64,000 bases of DNA from JBBDXI01 sp040902425 (GTDB taxonomy: Bacteria > Planctomycetota > Phycisphaerae > Phycisphaerales > UBA1924). Position numbers and translations under genes: made by a program. Where the stretch lies: the NCBI GenBank assembly GCA_040902425.1, contig JBBDXI010000041.1, positions 1 through 64,000 on the forward strand, given 5' to 3'. Under the pieces are notes generated by a model. It did not search any database, was not told the origin of the DNA, and worked only from the letters and a program-made list of their open reading frames with translations. Below, in pieces: positions 24,564-33,201 of the stretch (positions within the stretch are counted from its first letter, which is position 1; the number at the start of each line of letters is the position of its first letter).

Positions 24564-25571
24564 TCACACGGGCTGGGCCGCCGCCGGCCGCGCCTTGGCC
24601 GCGGGCTCGTTGACGCAGTTCTCCAGGCGCCCGGTCTGGGCCAGCACGCGGACCATGCGGACGACCTCATCGGCCACGGCGCGCTGGGCCTGGTCGGTGG
24701 AGGCGCCGCAGTGGTGCGTGAGCGCGGCGCCCCGGAGATCGGCGAACGGCGTCTTCCACGGGCCCTCCGCCGACGGCGGCTGGTCGTCGTAGACGTCGAG
24801 GCCCACGCGCAGGCCCCTGGTCTTCGCGGCCTCCAGCAGGGCCGCCTCATCCACGACGCCGCCGCGGCTGGTGTTGACGAAAATGGCCCCGGGCTTCATG
24901 GCCCCGAAAAACTCGGCGTTGCAGAGGCGCTTCGTGTCCGGCGCCAGGGCGACGTGCACCGTGATCGCGTCGCACTGGGGGAGCATGCGGAAGAGTGAGG
25001 CCCGGTCGTTGCCCGCGCACAGGGCGCTGAGGGATTGGGCCTGCGAGGGCGTGACCGAGCGCGACCACACGAGGATGTTCATCTCTAAGGCGCGGGCGCG
25101 GAGGATGACCGCGCGCCCGATGGCCCCCAGGCCCACCACGCCGAGCGTGGCCCCCTTCAGGCCGCGGGCCCTGGCAAACTCCTTCTTGTTCCAGGCTCCC
25201 GCGCGGGCGGCCCCGGTCTGGTCGGGGATGCGGCGGTCGCAGGCGATGAGCAGGCCGAGGGTCAGCTCGGCGACGGCGGCGGCGTTGGTGCCGGGGCAGT
25301 TGCCCACCGCGATGCCCAGCTCGGTCGCCGCGGCCAGGTCGATGTTGTCCACCCCGGCGCCGGCGCGGATGATCGCGCGGAGCCCGGGGGCCGCGCCCAT
25401 GGCCTCGCGGGAGACGTTGCTGGACCGGACGATGAGCAGGTCCGGCCGGACGCGGGCGAGGGCCCGGGCGAGGCCCTCGGCCCCCGCGGCGGCCTCGTAG
25501 TGGACCTCGGCGAGGGCCCTGAGGGCCTCGATCCCGGAAGCTTCGAACTTGTCGGCGATCAGGATGTTCAT
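24564..25571 (-). CDS. serA: D-3-phosphoglycerate dehydrogenase-like 2-hydroxyacid dehydrogenase
   Basis: An NAD-dependent D-2-hydroxyacid dehydrogenase, most like the SerA family that starts serine synthesis. The 335-residue protein has an ADKFEASGIEAL N-terminus, NAD-binding GLGAIGRA, the conserved Arg of NTSRGGVVDE, and His in THHCGAST. In the usual DVFxxEP motif the catalytic Glu position reads Gln (VYDDQPP). It lacks C-terminal ACT or ASB regulatory domains, so it is a short form. The start is at ATG 25571. It may be SerA or a relative with another 2-hydroxy-acid substrate; the Glu-to-Gln change argues for caution. Confidence 0.78.
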   Translation of the reverse strand: MNILIADKFEASGIEALRALAEVHYEAAAGAEGLARALARVRPDLLIVRSSNVSREAMGAAPGLRAIIRAGAGVDNIDLAAATELGIAVGNCPGTNAAAVAELTLGLLIACDRRIPDQTGAARAGAWNKKEFARARGLKGATLGVVGLGAIGRAVILRARALEMNILVWSRSVTPSQAQSLSALCAGNDRASLFRMLPQCDAITVHVALAPDTKRLCNAEFFGAMKPGAIFVNTSRGGVVDEAALLEAAKTRGLRVGLDVYDDQPPSAEGPWKTPFADLRGAALTHHCGASTDQAQRAVADEVVRMVRVLAQTGRLENCVNEPAAKARPAAAQPV

Positions 25572-25610
25572 GTCAGCGGGTATCGTACCCGGGGCCCGCG
25601 TTTCCGCACG

Positions 25611-25647
25611 CACAATTGAAACGCCCCGGGCGCCGGGCCCGGGGCGT
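25611..25647 (-). terminator. Intrinsic terminator after the pilin-like gene
   Basis: On the minus strand ACGCCCCGGG and CCCGGGGCGT form a ten-base stem (25621-25647), followed by TTCAATTG. The T-tract is short but the stem is strong, and it lies 30 bases past the stop at 25678. Confidence 0.6.
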
Positions 25648-25677
25648 GGGGATCTCGCGCGAGAAGGGCGGAGGGGA

Positions 25678-26733
25678 TCAGTACCCGTTGGTGCGGACCT
25701 CGCCGCCCTTGAAGTCGACGCCGCGGAGGCCGCCTCGGGTGAAGGTGAAGTAGGGCTTGCCGATGGCGCCGGCCGCCGGCGCCGGCGGATCGACCGGGGA
25801 AGCGGCGTAGGTGATGTTCGGGGAGGTCATGACGCTGGGCTGGTTGGGGTTGCAGCCCTCGTTGGTGTCACCGCTCACGCGGACGACGACGGAGGCGTCG
25901 AAGCAGCCGAGGGGCTGGCGGGACTGCTTCATGCCCTGCCACTGGTTGTAGTCGAGCTTGCCGAAGTGCCGGCCGAAGGTGTCGTAGAGGTAAACCTTCT
26001 GAGACGGGCTCTGCACGTCGGTGAGCAGGCGGTTGCCGAACTTGGCGTTCGGGGAGAGCCAGATGAGGACGACGCCCGAGTTCGGGCCCGGCTCCACCCG
26101 GAGGCCGAGGGGGCTGTTGTCGATCGCGGCGGCGACGTAGCGGTACGAGGCGCCGTAGGGGTGGCGCGAGTTGGGACTACTGATCCCGGTGCCGAGGTTT
26201 GGTGTGTACAGGCCGGTGTCATAGCCGATAGGGTCGCTCGACCACAGGTCGCGGTGGCGGTCCTCGGGATTGATGACGGACTTGTCCGGGATGTTCATAG
26301 ACAGGTAGTCCTGGAGGACCAAGTGGGAGTAGGTGAGGAAAGGAAAGAGGTTGAGGGCCGAGATCGCGGGGAACATGTTCGGCCCGCCCTCGCGTCCGCC
26401 GCGGGCGCGGATGAGGTAGGCCATCTGGTTGCGGGCGGCGATGTAGTTGTCGCCGGCGAAGGTGAGGCCGGTGGCGGCCGGCTCGGTGGGGTTGATTGGG
26501 GCGGGGCCGGCCTTCCACGTGAACGACGGGAGCCGGTCCTTGAACTCCGAGCCGTAGCTATTGGCGGCGATGCAGAGCTGCCGGATGTTGGACATGCCCT
26601 TGGCGAGCCGGGCCGAACGCCGCGCCTCGCGCAGGGCGGGGAGCAGGATGCCGATCAGCAGCGCGATGATCGCGATGACCACCAGCAACTCGATCAGGGT
26701 GAACGCCTTCTTGGTGCGCATCCGACGAATCAT
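25678..26733 (-). CDS. Type IV pilin-like protein with N-terminal methylation motif
   Basis: This 351-residue protein has a prepilin leader and class III-type methylation segment: KKAFTLIELLVVIAIIALLIGILLPAL. Cleavage by prepilin peptidase would follow the A before FTLIE. A large extracellular domain with SNIRQLCIAANSYG follows, typical of Planctomycetota pilin-like proteins (xcpT/DUF1559-like), of which genomes often hold dozens. The start at 26733 has a GGAGG ribosome site. Conserved residues NPEDR and WQGMKQSRQ are seen but have no known role. It stands apart from the secretin upstream by 418 bases with an intrinsic terminator, so it is not co-transcribed with it. Confidence 0.86.
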   Translation of the reverse strand: MIRRMRTKKAFTLIELLVVIAIIALLIGILLPALREARRSARLAKGMSNIRQLCIAANSYGSEFKDRLPSFTWKAGPAPINPTEPAATGLTFAGDNYIAARNQMAYLIRARGGREGGPNMFPAISALNLFPFLTYSHLVLQDYLSMNIPDKSVINPEDRHRDLWSSDPIGYDTGLYTPNLGTGISSPNSRHPYGASYRYVAAAIDNSPLGLRVEPGPNSGVVLIWLSPNAKFGNRLLTDVQSPSQKVYLYDTFGRHFGKLDYNQWQGMKQSRQPLGCFDASVVVRVSGDTNEGCNPNQPSVMTSPNITYAASPVDPPAPAAGAIGKPYFTFTRGGLRGVDFKGGEVRTNGY

Positions 26734-27022
26734 GGTCAGCCTCCGCCAAGTGCCCTTGGGGTCACACACAACTCCGGGCGGGCCCGGCGAGAACCGCCGC
26801 GGCCTGGAATCGCCCAACGGGGGCGCGGCCACACGGACCGCATAACCGCGCCAGCCCACCTATCTCTACATCGGCAGATTACCGGCGGTTGCAAAGCCTG
26901 TCCAGTTGGAGGGGCCGGAATGAGGGCGCACTCCTATCAGATGACGAACGCTGTCTGGATGCTCGGGCGGCTCACGGATGCCCGGCCCGACGGGGGACCG
27001 GACTGATCACCAGGGAGCGGGA

Positions 27023-27060
27023 AGAAAAAAAGGAACGCGGCCGCCCGGGTGGGGGGCCGC
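27023..27060 (-). terminator. Intrinsic terminator after the secretin gene
   Basis: On the minus strand GCGGCC...GGCCGC forms a stem (27037-27042 with 27055-27060) followed by GTTCCTTTTTTTCTTC. It lies about 90 bases past the secretin stop. Confidence 0.7.
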
Positions 27061-27112
27061 GGGTGAAGCCCTGGGGGGCCCCAGGGGGGCCCGCGGTTCA
27101 AGCCTTGGGGGG

Positions 27113-27137
27113 ACACAGGCGGGACGCCTGTGCCACT
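27113..27137. repeat. CACAGGCGGGACGCCTGTG palindrome, copy 1 (family C)
   Basis: CACAGGCG-GGA-CGCCTGTG is a perfect palindrome with a three-base loop at 27114-27132, followed by CCAC. It lies just past the secretin stop. Confidence 0.9.
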
Positions 27138-27150
27138 GTGTGGGGGAGGC

Positions 27151-30100
27151 TCAGCCGCCGATGCCGGAGCGGTAGGACTCCAGGAGGCCGGGGAACTGGC
27201 GCTCCTCCTCCTCGTTCTGGATGAGGATGGTGGGCTTGAGGAGGATGAGGAGGGTCTGCTCCTCCTTGCTCTCGACGCGGTTGCTGAAGAAGCGGTTGAG
27301 GATGGGGACCTTGGAGAGGACGGGGACGCCGGCCTCGACCTCGGACTCGCTGACGAGTCGCTGCCCGCCCATCAGGATCGTCCCCTGGTCCGGCACCGTG
27401 ACGGTGGTGCGGACGCGGGTGACCGTGACGCGGGGGAGCTGGATGAACGACTGGGTCTCGGCGGAGTTGACCAGCTGTCCGCCGGCGACCGCGGAGACGG
27501 GCTGCTGGCCGAAGCCGTCGATGCGGGCGACGCCGGCGTCGACGTTGAGCTGGACGTAGCGGCGGTCGGCGGTGACGGTGCCCTCGACCAGGAGGGTGAC
27601 GCCCTCGGTGACGACGCCGATGATGGGGTCGAAGCCGACGGCCGAGTCGCCGATCACGACGTCGAGGTCGGAGACGAAGGCCTGCTGGGTGGCGACGTAG
27701 ATGTTGGCGATCTGGCCGTTGGTGAACGTGAGGCGCGGGGCGGTGAGCTGGATGGAGCGGCGGTCGGCCTGCGTGGCCTGGATCAGGAAGTCGACCTGCA
27801 CATCATCGAGGAACTGGCCGGCGATGCCGAGTGCCGGGGCGCGCCCGAGGATGTCGGCGGCGATGCCGCGGGTGGGGGCGAGGCCGGCGGCCAGACCGAG
27901 CGAGTCGGACTGGAACCCGATGGGGGAGAAGCTGTTGGGGTTGATGAAGGCCTGGGTAAGCTGGGTGCCGGCGGGGGTGGTGGTGGCGGCGTTGGGGGCC
28001 TGCTGGCCGGTGACCGTCCGCCGGAGGCGCCCGTCCTCGAAGAAGTCGCCGGGCTGGAGGGAGCGGTCGGCGGCCCGGCCCGTGCGGAACTGGTTGTTGT
28101 TGGCGTTGATGTAGACGTCGAGGTCGAAGCCGATCTGCTCGAACCAGTCCTGGTTGACGAGGAGGAAGCGGGTCTCCACGTTGATCTGCATGGCGCGGAT
28201 CTCGCGGAGCTTGGAGAGCAGGCCGGCGACCTGGCGGTGGTTCTTGGGGGTGTTGGTGATGATCAGGTTGCCCTGGTGTCTCTGGATCTTGCCGGTGTCG
28301 CCGCCGTTGTCCACCCAGCCGTCGTAGTCCACGTTGTTGGTGATGATGCTGATGATGTCGTCGAGGCGCTCCTCGAGCTCGCGGCGCTCCTGCTCCTGGT
28401 CGTCGCCCTGGTCCTCCTGGAAGGGGGACTGGCCGCCGCCCTGGCCGCCCTGGGCGGCCTGGAGGGCCTGCTGGAGGTCGATGCGGGGGACGTCGCGGTA
28501 GTCGGGGACCTCGATGAGCAGGTCGCGGACGTCGTAGATGTGCAGGAGGGTGTTCTTGCGGATGCGCTCGTCGCTGGCGACGGTGACGACGCCGTCGAGG
28601 ATGGCCCAGTCGGCCCGCTCGCGGGGGGAGGTGCCCAGGCTGACCTTCTCGGTGAGGCGGTCGAGGGCGGTCTTGGCGGTGATGTTGTTGAGGTTGAGGG
28701 AGACGGGGGTCTCGCGGGTGATGCCGGCCTCTTCCAGGGAGGCCCAGTCCACGTCGATGTTCTGGTGGGAGATGGTGCTGAGGAACTGGACGGCGTCGGC
28801 GAGCGGGTTGTTGTTGAAGGCGACGGTGGGGATGCGGGTGGCGTTGAGCTGGGCCATGGCGGCCTTGTTCTCGGCGGACTCGGCGAACTGCAGCGGCTCG
28901 CCCCGGCGGACGGAGACGGCGGGCCAGTCGAGGGGGTAGGTCATGACGTGGGCGGGCGGGATGCCGGCGATCTGGTTCTGCATGCTCTGCTCGGCGTAGC
29001 CGAGCTGCTTGCGGTCGTAGATCTCGTTGGCGAGCCGGTAGAAGCGGATGTCGGAGATGAGGTCGCGCAGGAGCAGGCCGGTGGGGTTGATGGGGTCCAG
29101 GAAGAGGAGTTGGTCGATGGCCTGCAGGGCCTCGTCGTAGCGCATCTCGGACTGGTAGGCCCGGGCGCGATCGATCAACTCGACGATCTTGCGCTCCTTC
29201 TCGCTGCGGGCGATGCGGACCTGCTCGGCATCGCGGCGCTGGGTCTCGGCGTCGGCCCTTGCCTGCTCGATGCGCCGGATCTCGGCCTCGGTGCGGTCCA
29301 CCTCAGCGAGGAGCGCGGAGACGCGGGTGTCGAAGCCCTCGTACTCGGTCTGGCTGATGAGCTGGCCCCGCCCGGAGCTGATTCGGAGGCGGGCGCTGGC
29401 GGCGCGGGTCCGGGCCTCGCTGGTGTTGCCCGTGCGCAGGGCCGCGGCGGCCTGGGTCATGTCGCTGTCGAACTCGGCGATGAGGCGCTGGCGGGCGATG
29501 GTGTCCTGGGCGAGGACCTGATCGGGCGTGGGGGCGGTGCCTGGGGCGGCCATCATCACGCGGGCTTCCTGGAGGCGGTTCTCGACGTGGCGGAGTTGCT
29601 CGGGCGTGAGGAACTCGCGGAACTCGCTGCGGATGCGGAAGTAGCGGCCCTGGGCCTCGTTGAGGCGGCGCTCCTCGAAGGCGCGGTCGGCCTGGGCGAG
29701 GAGGTTCTGGGCCTCGAACCGCTGGGCCTGGCGGATCGGGTCCTCGCCGGCGGGCTGGGGGGCGGGCGCCGGGGGCGGGGGCTGCTCGGGCTGGGCGGCC
29801 GGGGCGGGCGCGGGCGCCGGGGGCTGCTCGCCCGCGGGGGCCGCGGGCTGCTCATCGCGGCGGCGGATGACGCCGGGCTGGAGCATGCCCATGCTGGCGG
29901 GGCTGGAGAAGAGCGCGGGCTCCCTGGAAGCCAGCGCGACGAGCTTGACCTGGTAGCCGTCGAGGGTGTTCTGCTGCTCGGCGGAGAGGGTGACGCCGGA
30001 GCGGTCCACCATCTGCAGGCCGGCCTTCGCCTGGGCGTAGCGCCCGGCGTCGAAGTCCCGCCGGGCCTGGGCGAGGGCGTCCGGGACGGCGGGGGAGAGC

Positions 30101-30564
30101 TCCGCCCGGCGGGCGTCAACGACCGCCCGGAGCGCCTTGGCGGCGTCGACCTGGCGGGGCGTGACGGCGGCGCTCGTGATGACGGCCTGGAGGTGGCGCT
30201 CGGCGGTGCGGACATCGCCGGCGTCCAGGGCGATCTCGGCCTTCTGCAGGCTGTTTGTGAGCGGGTCGAGGTCGCGGATGCGGCGGTTGGCCTCGCCCAG
30301 GAGGGTCATCGCCTCCTTGGCGTGCTCATCGCTGGGCTGGGCAGCGCCCTGGAAGACGCGGAGCAGGGCGGCCCGGGCGGCGACAGGCTTGTTGTCGCGC
30401 AGCAGCTTCCGCGCCTTCTCGACCAGCGTCGAGTTGCACTCGGCGGCGGCGGCGGGGCAGGCCGGCGGCTCATCGCCGATCGGCAGCCCGGCGGCGAGCG
30501 CGAGCGAGAGCGGGACCGAGGCGGCGAGGGCGGCGGCGGCGAGAGAAGGGAACGTCGTGCGCAT
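27151..30564 (-). CDS. Secretin (GspD/PilQ superfamily) with long N-terminal domain
   Basis: A 1137-residue outer-membrane secretin that would form the exit pore of a type II or type IV pilus-like system. It starts with a signal peptide (LAAAALAASVPLSLALAAG). Two TPR-like helical regions follow, separated by a Pro/Ala-rich linker (residues about 240-290). A coiled-coil segment with repeated RR, E and Q residues precedes N-domains (IPTVAFNNNPLADAVQFLSTIS). The C-terminal secretin core ends in VPVLSKVPILNRFFSNR and LLILLKPTIL. Secretins of GspD or PilQ type are usually 600-750 residues; here about 400 N-terminal residues are extra. The start at 30564 has a GGAG site. No other secretion genes are adjacent. 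Confidence 0.88.
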   Translation of the reverse strand: MRTTFPSLAAAALAASVPLSLALAAGLPIGDEPPACPAAAAECNSTLVEKARKLLRDNKPVAARAALLRVFQGAAQPSDEHAKEAMTLLGEANRRIRDLDPLTNSLQKAEIALDAGDVRTAERHLQAVITSAAVTPRQVDAAKALRAVVDARRAELSPAVPDALAQARRDFDAGRYAQAKAGLQMVDRSGVTLSAEQQNTLDGYQVKLVALASREPALFSSPASMGMLQPGVIRRRDEQPAAPAGEQPPAPAPAPAAQPEQPPPPAPAPQPAGEDPIRQAQRFEAQNLLAQADRAFEERRLNEAQGRYFRIRSEFREFLTPEQLRHVENRLQEARVMMAAPGTAPTPDQVLAQDTIARQRLIAEFDSDMTQAAAALRTGNTSEARTRAASARLRISSGRGQLISQTEYEGFDTRVSALLAEVDRTEAEIRRIEQARADAETQRRDAEQVRIARSEKERKIVELIDRARAYQSEMRYDEALQAIDQLLFLDPINPTGLLLRDLISDIRFYRLANEIYDRKQLGYAEQSMQNQIAGIPPAHVMTYPLDWPAVSVRRGEPLQFAESAENKAAMAQLNATRIPTVAFNNNPLADAVQFLSTISHQNIDVDWASLEEAGITRETPVSLNLNNITAKTALDRLTEKVSLGTSPRERADWAILDGVVTVASDERIRKNTLLHIYDVRDLLIEVPDYRDVPRIDLQQALQAAQGGQGGGQSPFQEDQGDDQEQERRELEERLDDIISIITNNVDYDGWVDNGGDTGKIQRHQGNLIITNTPKNHRQVAGLLSKLREIRAMQINVETRFLLVNQDWFEQIGFDLDVYINANNNQFRTGRAADRSLQPGDFFEDGRLRRTVTGQQAPNAATTTPAGTQLTQAFINPNSFSPIGFQSDSLGLAAGLAPTRGIAADILGRAPALGIAGQFLDDVQVDFLIQATQADRRSIQLTAPRLTFTNGQIANIYVATQQAFVSDLDVVIGDSAVGFDPIIGVVTEGVTLLVEGTVTADRRYVQLNVDAGVARIDGFGQQPVSAVAGGQLVNSAETQSFIQLPRVTVTRVRTTVTVPDQGTILMGGQRLVSESEVEAGVPVLSKVPILNRFFSNRVESKEEQTLLILLKPTILIQNEEEERQFPGLLESYRSGIGG

Positions 30565-31003
30565 GACCATCTCCAGGTGAACCGGTGCCGGGGGGGCGTC
30601 AACGCCGGTCTTCGTCTCCGGCGCAGGTGGGGCGGCCGGGCAACCTCGGGTTGCCGGGCACGGGCCGTGGCGGCGCTGCGGCCGCGGTGCGGCCGGGCAG
30701 CACTCCTGCGGGGGCGGAAGATACTCGGCGGTGGCGGGCAACGCAAACGGGGCAAGGGTCCGGTTGGTGCTGCCGGTCCGCCGGGGTCTGCCGCTCCGTG
30801 CAGGCGCTGCTGCGCCGGGGCAATCTTTGCGCGGCCCATTCCGGGGGCCGCGGCGTTGCCCGGGTTGCCGGCCGGACCCGCCGTCGGGGGGGTGTCTGGC
30901 CGGGGTCTCCGTGGGGGGCGGCCCCGCGTCCGGCGAGCGCTGGTGCGCGCACCCGGGGGTCGCCGGACCTGCGCGGCCTCCTTCGCCGGGCGGGTCCGGG
31001 GTG
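30565..31003. other. 439-base intergenic region, no gene recognised
   Basis: This very GC-rich spacer separates the secretin gene from the acidic-protein gene. It holds a hairpin, GGCAACC-TCG-GGTTGCC, near 30642-30658 and other short inverted repeats. No tRNA or known RNA motif and no convincing frame was found. It should contain the secretin promoter, but none is legible. Confidence 0.5.
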
Positions 31004-32194
31004 CTATTCGGGCCAACCCCGCCAGATGATCCCTTCGTCGATGCGTTTGGGGGGGTCGCCGAGGCCGCGGAGCTTCATGACCTCTCCCAGCATCTCGGGG
31101 GTGAGGCGGTCGGCGGCGACGAGGGTCTGCTCCTCCCACTCCTCCACGTCCTTGGGGCGGAGGTCGTCGGAGGCGTCCATGGCGAGTTCCTCGGCATCGC
31201 GGAGCGAACGAGCCCCGACCAGGACCTCGGCGTAGCGGCAGGTCTCATCCCCCTCGGCAGCGCAGCGGACCTGGCAGTGCCAGGGGAGGAGGCCCAGGGG
31301 CCGGCCCTCCTCGTCGGTGTTGGCATCCGGATCGACGTTGAGGGTGAGCCGCCACTCATCGCGGAGGTGCTCGACGATCTCATCCTGGGAGAGGAGGTCG
31401 GGGCGGTCGTCGGCGATGACCAGGACGCCGCGGTGCTCGTGGGCCGCCGCGTCGGCGCCGGCGGGGCCGGGCTGGGGCGCGGGCGGGGCGCCGGCTTCTC
31501 CGGGCTCGGCGGACTCCCGTGGGTCGGGTGAAGCGGGGGCCGGCGGCGGCACGGGCTTTGGTGGGGGTGAGTCGTCGAGGGGCTCGAGGTCGAAGGCGGC
31601 GAGGGTGCGCTCGACCTTGTCCTTCAGGTCGGGCTCGCAGCGGATGGTGATGATCTTGTGCTCGTCGACGAAGAGGTAGAGGAAGGGCTCATCGACCATG
31701 GCGCCGAAGCCGACCAGCCCGTCCTCGAAGAAGAAGGCGCGGTAGCGTCGGAGGGCATCCTGGAGCTTGTCCATGCCCATGAGCTCGTAGGAGATGTAGG
31801 GGTCGACCTCGCGGAAGGCGTCGTGGCCGAGGTAGTCGAGGATGGGGTAGATGCGCCCGGGGAAGAGGGCGAGGAGGGTGCGGATGAGGGGCTCGAGGCG
31901 CTCGGCGGTGATGACGGCCTCGAAGACGTAGCGGTCGGGCCACTGCTCCCACTTGGGCTCGCCGGGGTCGGGGGCGTCGGGCAGGTCGGGGCCGTCGTCG
32001 TCGTCCTGGAAGCGGGTCGGCCCCTCGGAGAGGCTGTCGGGCAGGTCGGCGCGGGTGTCGCTGTCGGCGGGCTCGAAGGCGGCGATGTAGCCCTGGCGGG
32101 GCTGCATGGGCTCGATGGGGTAGGCGCCAAGGGGGAACTGGAAGCCGTCGATGACGGTGCGCTCGAGGGAGTCGTCGAGGCGGCAGCGGGGCAT
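31004..32194 (-). CDS. Acidic protein of unknown function
   Basis: This 396-residue protein has no signal peptide or membrane span. An N-terminal domain of about 210 residues (with KWEQWPDRYVFEAVITAERL and PYISYELMGMDKLQDALR) is joined by a Pro/Ala linker to a C-terminal domain that is rich in Asp and Glu and contains DEEGRPLGLLPWHCQVRC. The design suggests two compact domains, but no family was recognised. It diverges from coaX across 37 bases, so the short spacer must hold both start regions. Confidence 0.68.
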   Translation of the reverse strand: MPRCRLDDSLERTVIDGFQFPLGAYPIEPMQPRQGYIAAFEPADSDTRADLPDSLSEGPTRFQDDDDGPDLPDAPDPGEPKWEQWPDRYVFEAVITAERLEPLIRTLLALFPGRIYPILDYLGHDAFREVDPYISYELMGMDKLQDALRRYRAFFFEDGLVGFGAMVDEPFLYLFVDEHKIITIRCEPDLKDKVERTLAAFDLEPLDDSPPPKPVPPPAPASPDPRESAEPGEAGAPPAPQPGPAGADAAAHEHRGVLVIADDRPDLLSQDEIVEHLRDEWRLTLNVDPDANTDEEGRPLGLLPWHCQVRCAAEGDETCRYAEVLVGARSLRDAEELAMDASDDLRPKDVEEWEEQTLVAADRLTPEMLGEVMKLRGLGDPPKRIDEGIIWRGWPE

Positions 32195-32231
32195 GCCGAA
32201 GAGTAGCGGCGAATCTCACCTACCCTTCGGC

Positions 32232-33029
32232 ATGGCCAGCGAGTTTGATCTGGTGGCGGTGTCGGTCGGGAACACGCGGACGCGGCTGGGCGTGTTCCGC
32301 GGGGCCGTGCTCGAAGAGTCGGAGGCGGTGGCGAACGCGGAGCCGGGGGCGCTGGCGGGCGCGGCCTCCGCAATGCTGGCGAAGGCGGGGGAGGGGACGC
32401 CGGTGCTGGTGGCGAGCGTGAACGATCCGGTGGCGGACGGGCTGGTGGCGGCGCTGCGCGGGTCGGGCGCGGCGTCGGAGGTCCACCGGTTCGGGCGGGA
32501 GCTGGAGGTGCCGATCACCACAGCGCTGCGGGCGGGCGCGGAGAAGACGGTGGGGCAGGACCGGCTGCTCAACGCGCTGGGGGCGTACGCGCGGGCAAAC
32601 CAGGCGTGCGTGGTGATCGACGCGGGGACGGCGATCACGGTGGACTTTGTGGATGGGGAGGGGACGTTCCAGGGCGGGGCGATCGCGCCGGGATTGAACA
32701 CGATGCTGGCGGCGCTGCACGAGCACACGGCGGCGCTGCCGAGCCTGCGGTTCGAGTCGCCGCGCGAGCTGGCGACGGGGGCGGAGCCGTTCGGGAAGGA
32801 CACGCGGGAGGCGATGCTGATCGGGGTGCGGGCGGCGGCGCGGGGGTGTGCGCGGGAGCTGGTGGAGCGGTACGCGGAGTTTTTCGGGGCGTACCCGCAG
32901 GTGGTGGCGACGGGGGGGGATGCGCGGACGCTGTTTGAGGGGGATGACGTGGTGGAGCACATCGTGCCGGACCTGACGCTGCTGGGGATGCAGGCGGCGT
33001 GGGCGATCGCGGCGGGGGCGGGGGAGTAA
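32232..33029 (+). CDS. coaX: Type III pantothenate kinase CoaX
   Basis: CoaX phosphorylates pantothenate in the first step of coenzyme A synthesis; the type III enzyme is not inhibited by CoA. The 265-residue protein has the phosphate-binding VSVGNTRTRLG near the N-terminus, VGQDRLLNALGAY, VIDAGTAITVDFV with the catalytic Asp, and GGAIAPGL. In the first motif the usual Asp of DxGN is a Ser (VSVGNT). The enzyme depends on a monovalent cation in other bacteria. The start ATG at 32232 fits the family N-terminus. It diverges from the gene at 31004. Confidence 0.86.
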   Translation: MASEFDLVAVSVGNTRTRLGVFRGAVLEESEAVANAEPGALAGAASAMLAKAGEGTPVLVASVNDPVADGLVAALRGSGAASEVHRFGRELEVPITTALRAGAEKTVGQDRLLNALGAYARANQACVVIDAGTAITVDFVDGEGTFQGGAIAPGLNTMLAALHEHTAALPSLRFESPRELATGAEPFGKDTREAMLIGVRAAARGCARELVERYAEFFGAYPQVVATGGDARTLFEGDDVVEHIVPDLTLLGMQAAWAIAAGAGE

Positions 33030-33170
33030 CCACAGAGCACACAGAGAACACAGAGAAGAGAAGAGAAGAGAAGAAGCCACAGATGACACAGATGGGCACA
33101 GATGGGGAGGATGGGGAGGGATTGGACCTTCTTTCTTATCTGTGTCCATCTGTGTCATCTGTGGCTTCTT
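33030..33170. repeat. CACAGAG tract plus 33-base inverted repeat (family B)
   Basis: ACCACAGAGCACACAGAGAA and AGAGAAG reiterations (33028-33070) precede an inverted repeat with 33-base arms at 33071-33103 and 33138-33170. The arms contain CCACAGATGACACAGATG and differ by one base. The loop is 34 bases. It lies between coaX and the MnmE-like gene. Confidence 0.9.
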
Positions 33171-33201
33171 CTCCTGCTTTCGCGCGGCGGGGGGACCGGC
33201 G

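Larger units (their letters stand above)
26734..27150. other. 417-base intergenic region
   Basis: The space between the pilin-like gene and the secretin gene holds a terminator (27023-27060), two GGGGGCCCC-rich inverted repeats (27071-27092 region) and a CACAGGCG palindrome (27114-27132). The part next to the pilin gene presumably carries its promoter, but no convincing -35/-10 pair was found. No reading frame here is supported. Confidence 0.6.

Noticed and set aside
27130..31029. 1299-codon open frame on the plus strand
   Set aside because: It is antisense to the secretin. Its composition (reiterated Gly, Val, Leu, Asp and Glu) reflects the GC-rich opposite strand, and no domain or start region supports it.
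30585..31235. Possible gene upstream of the acidic-protein gene
   Set aside because: The frame has no motif or start signal and continues into the antisense of a supported gene.
32220..33158. 312-codon frame starting MTQMDTDKK on the minus strand
   Set aside because: It begins inside the CACAGATG repeat and continues antisense to coaX. The N-terminal peptide is a translated repeat seen as a common annotation error.
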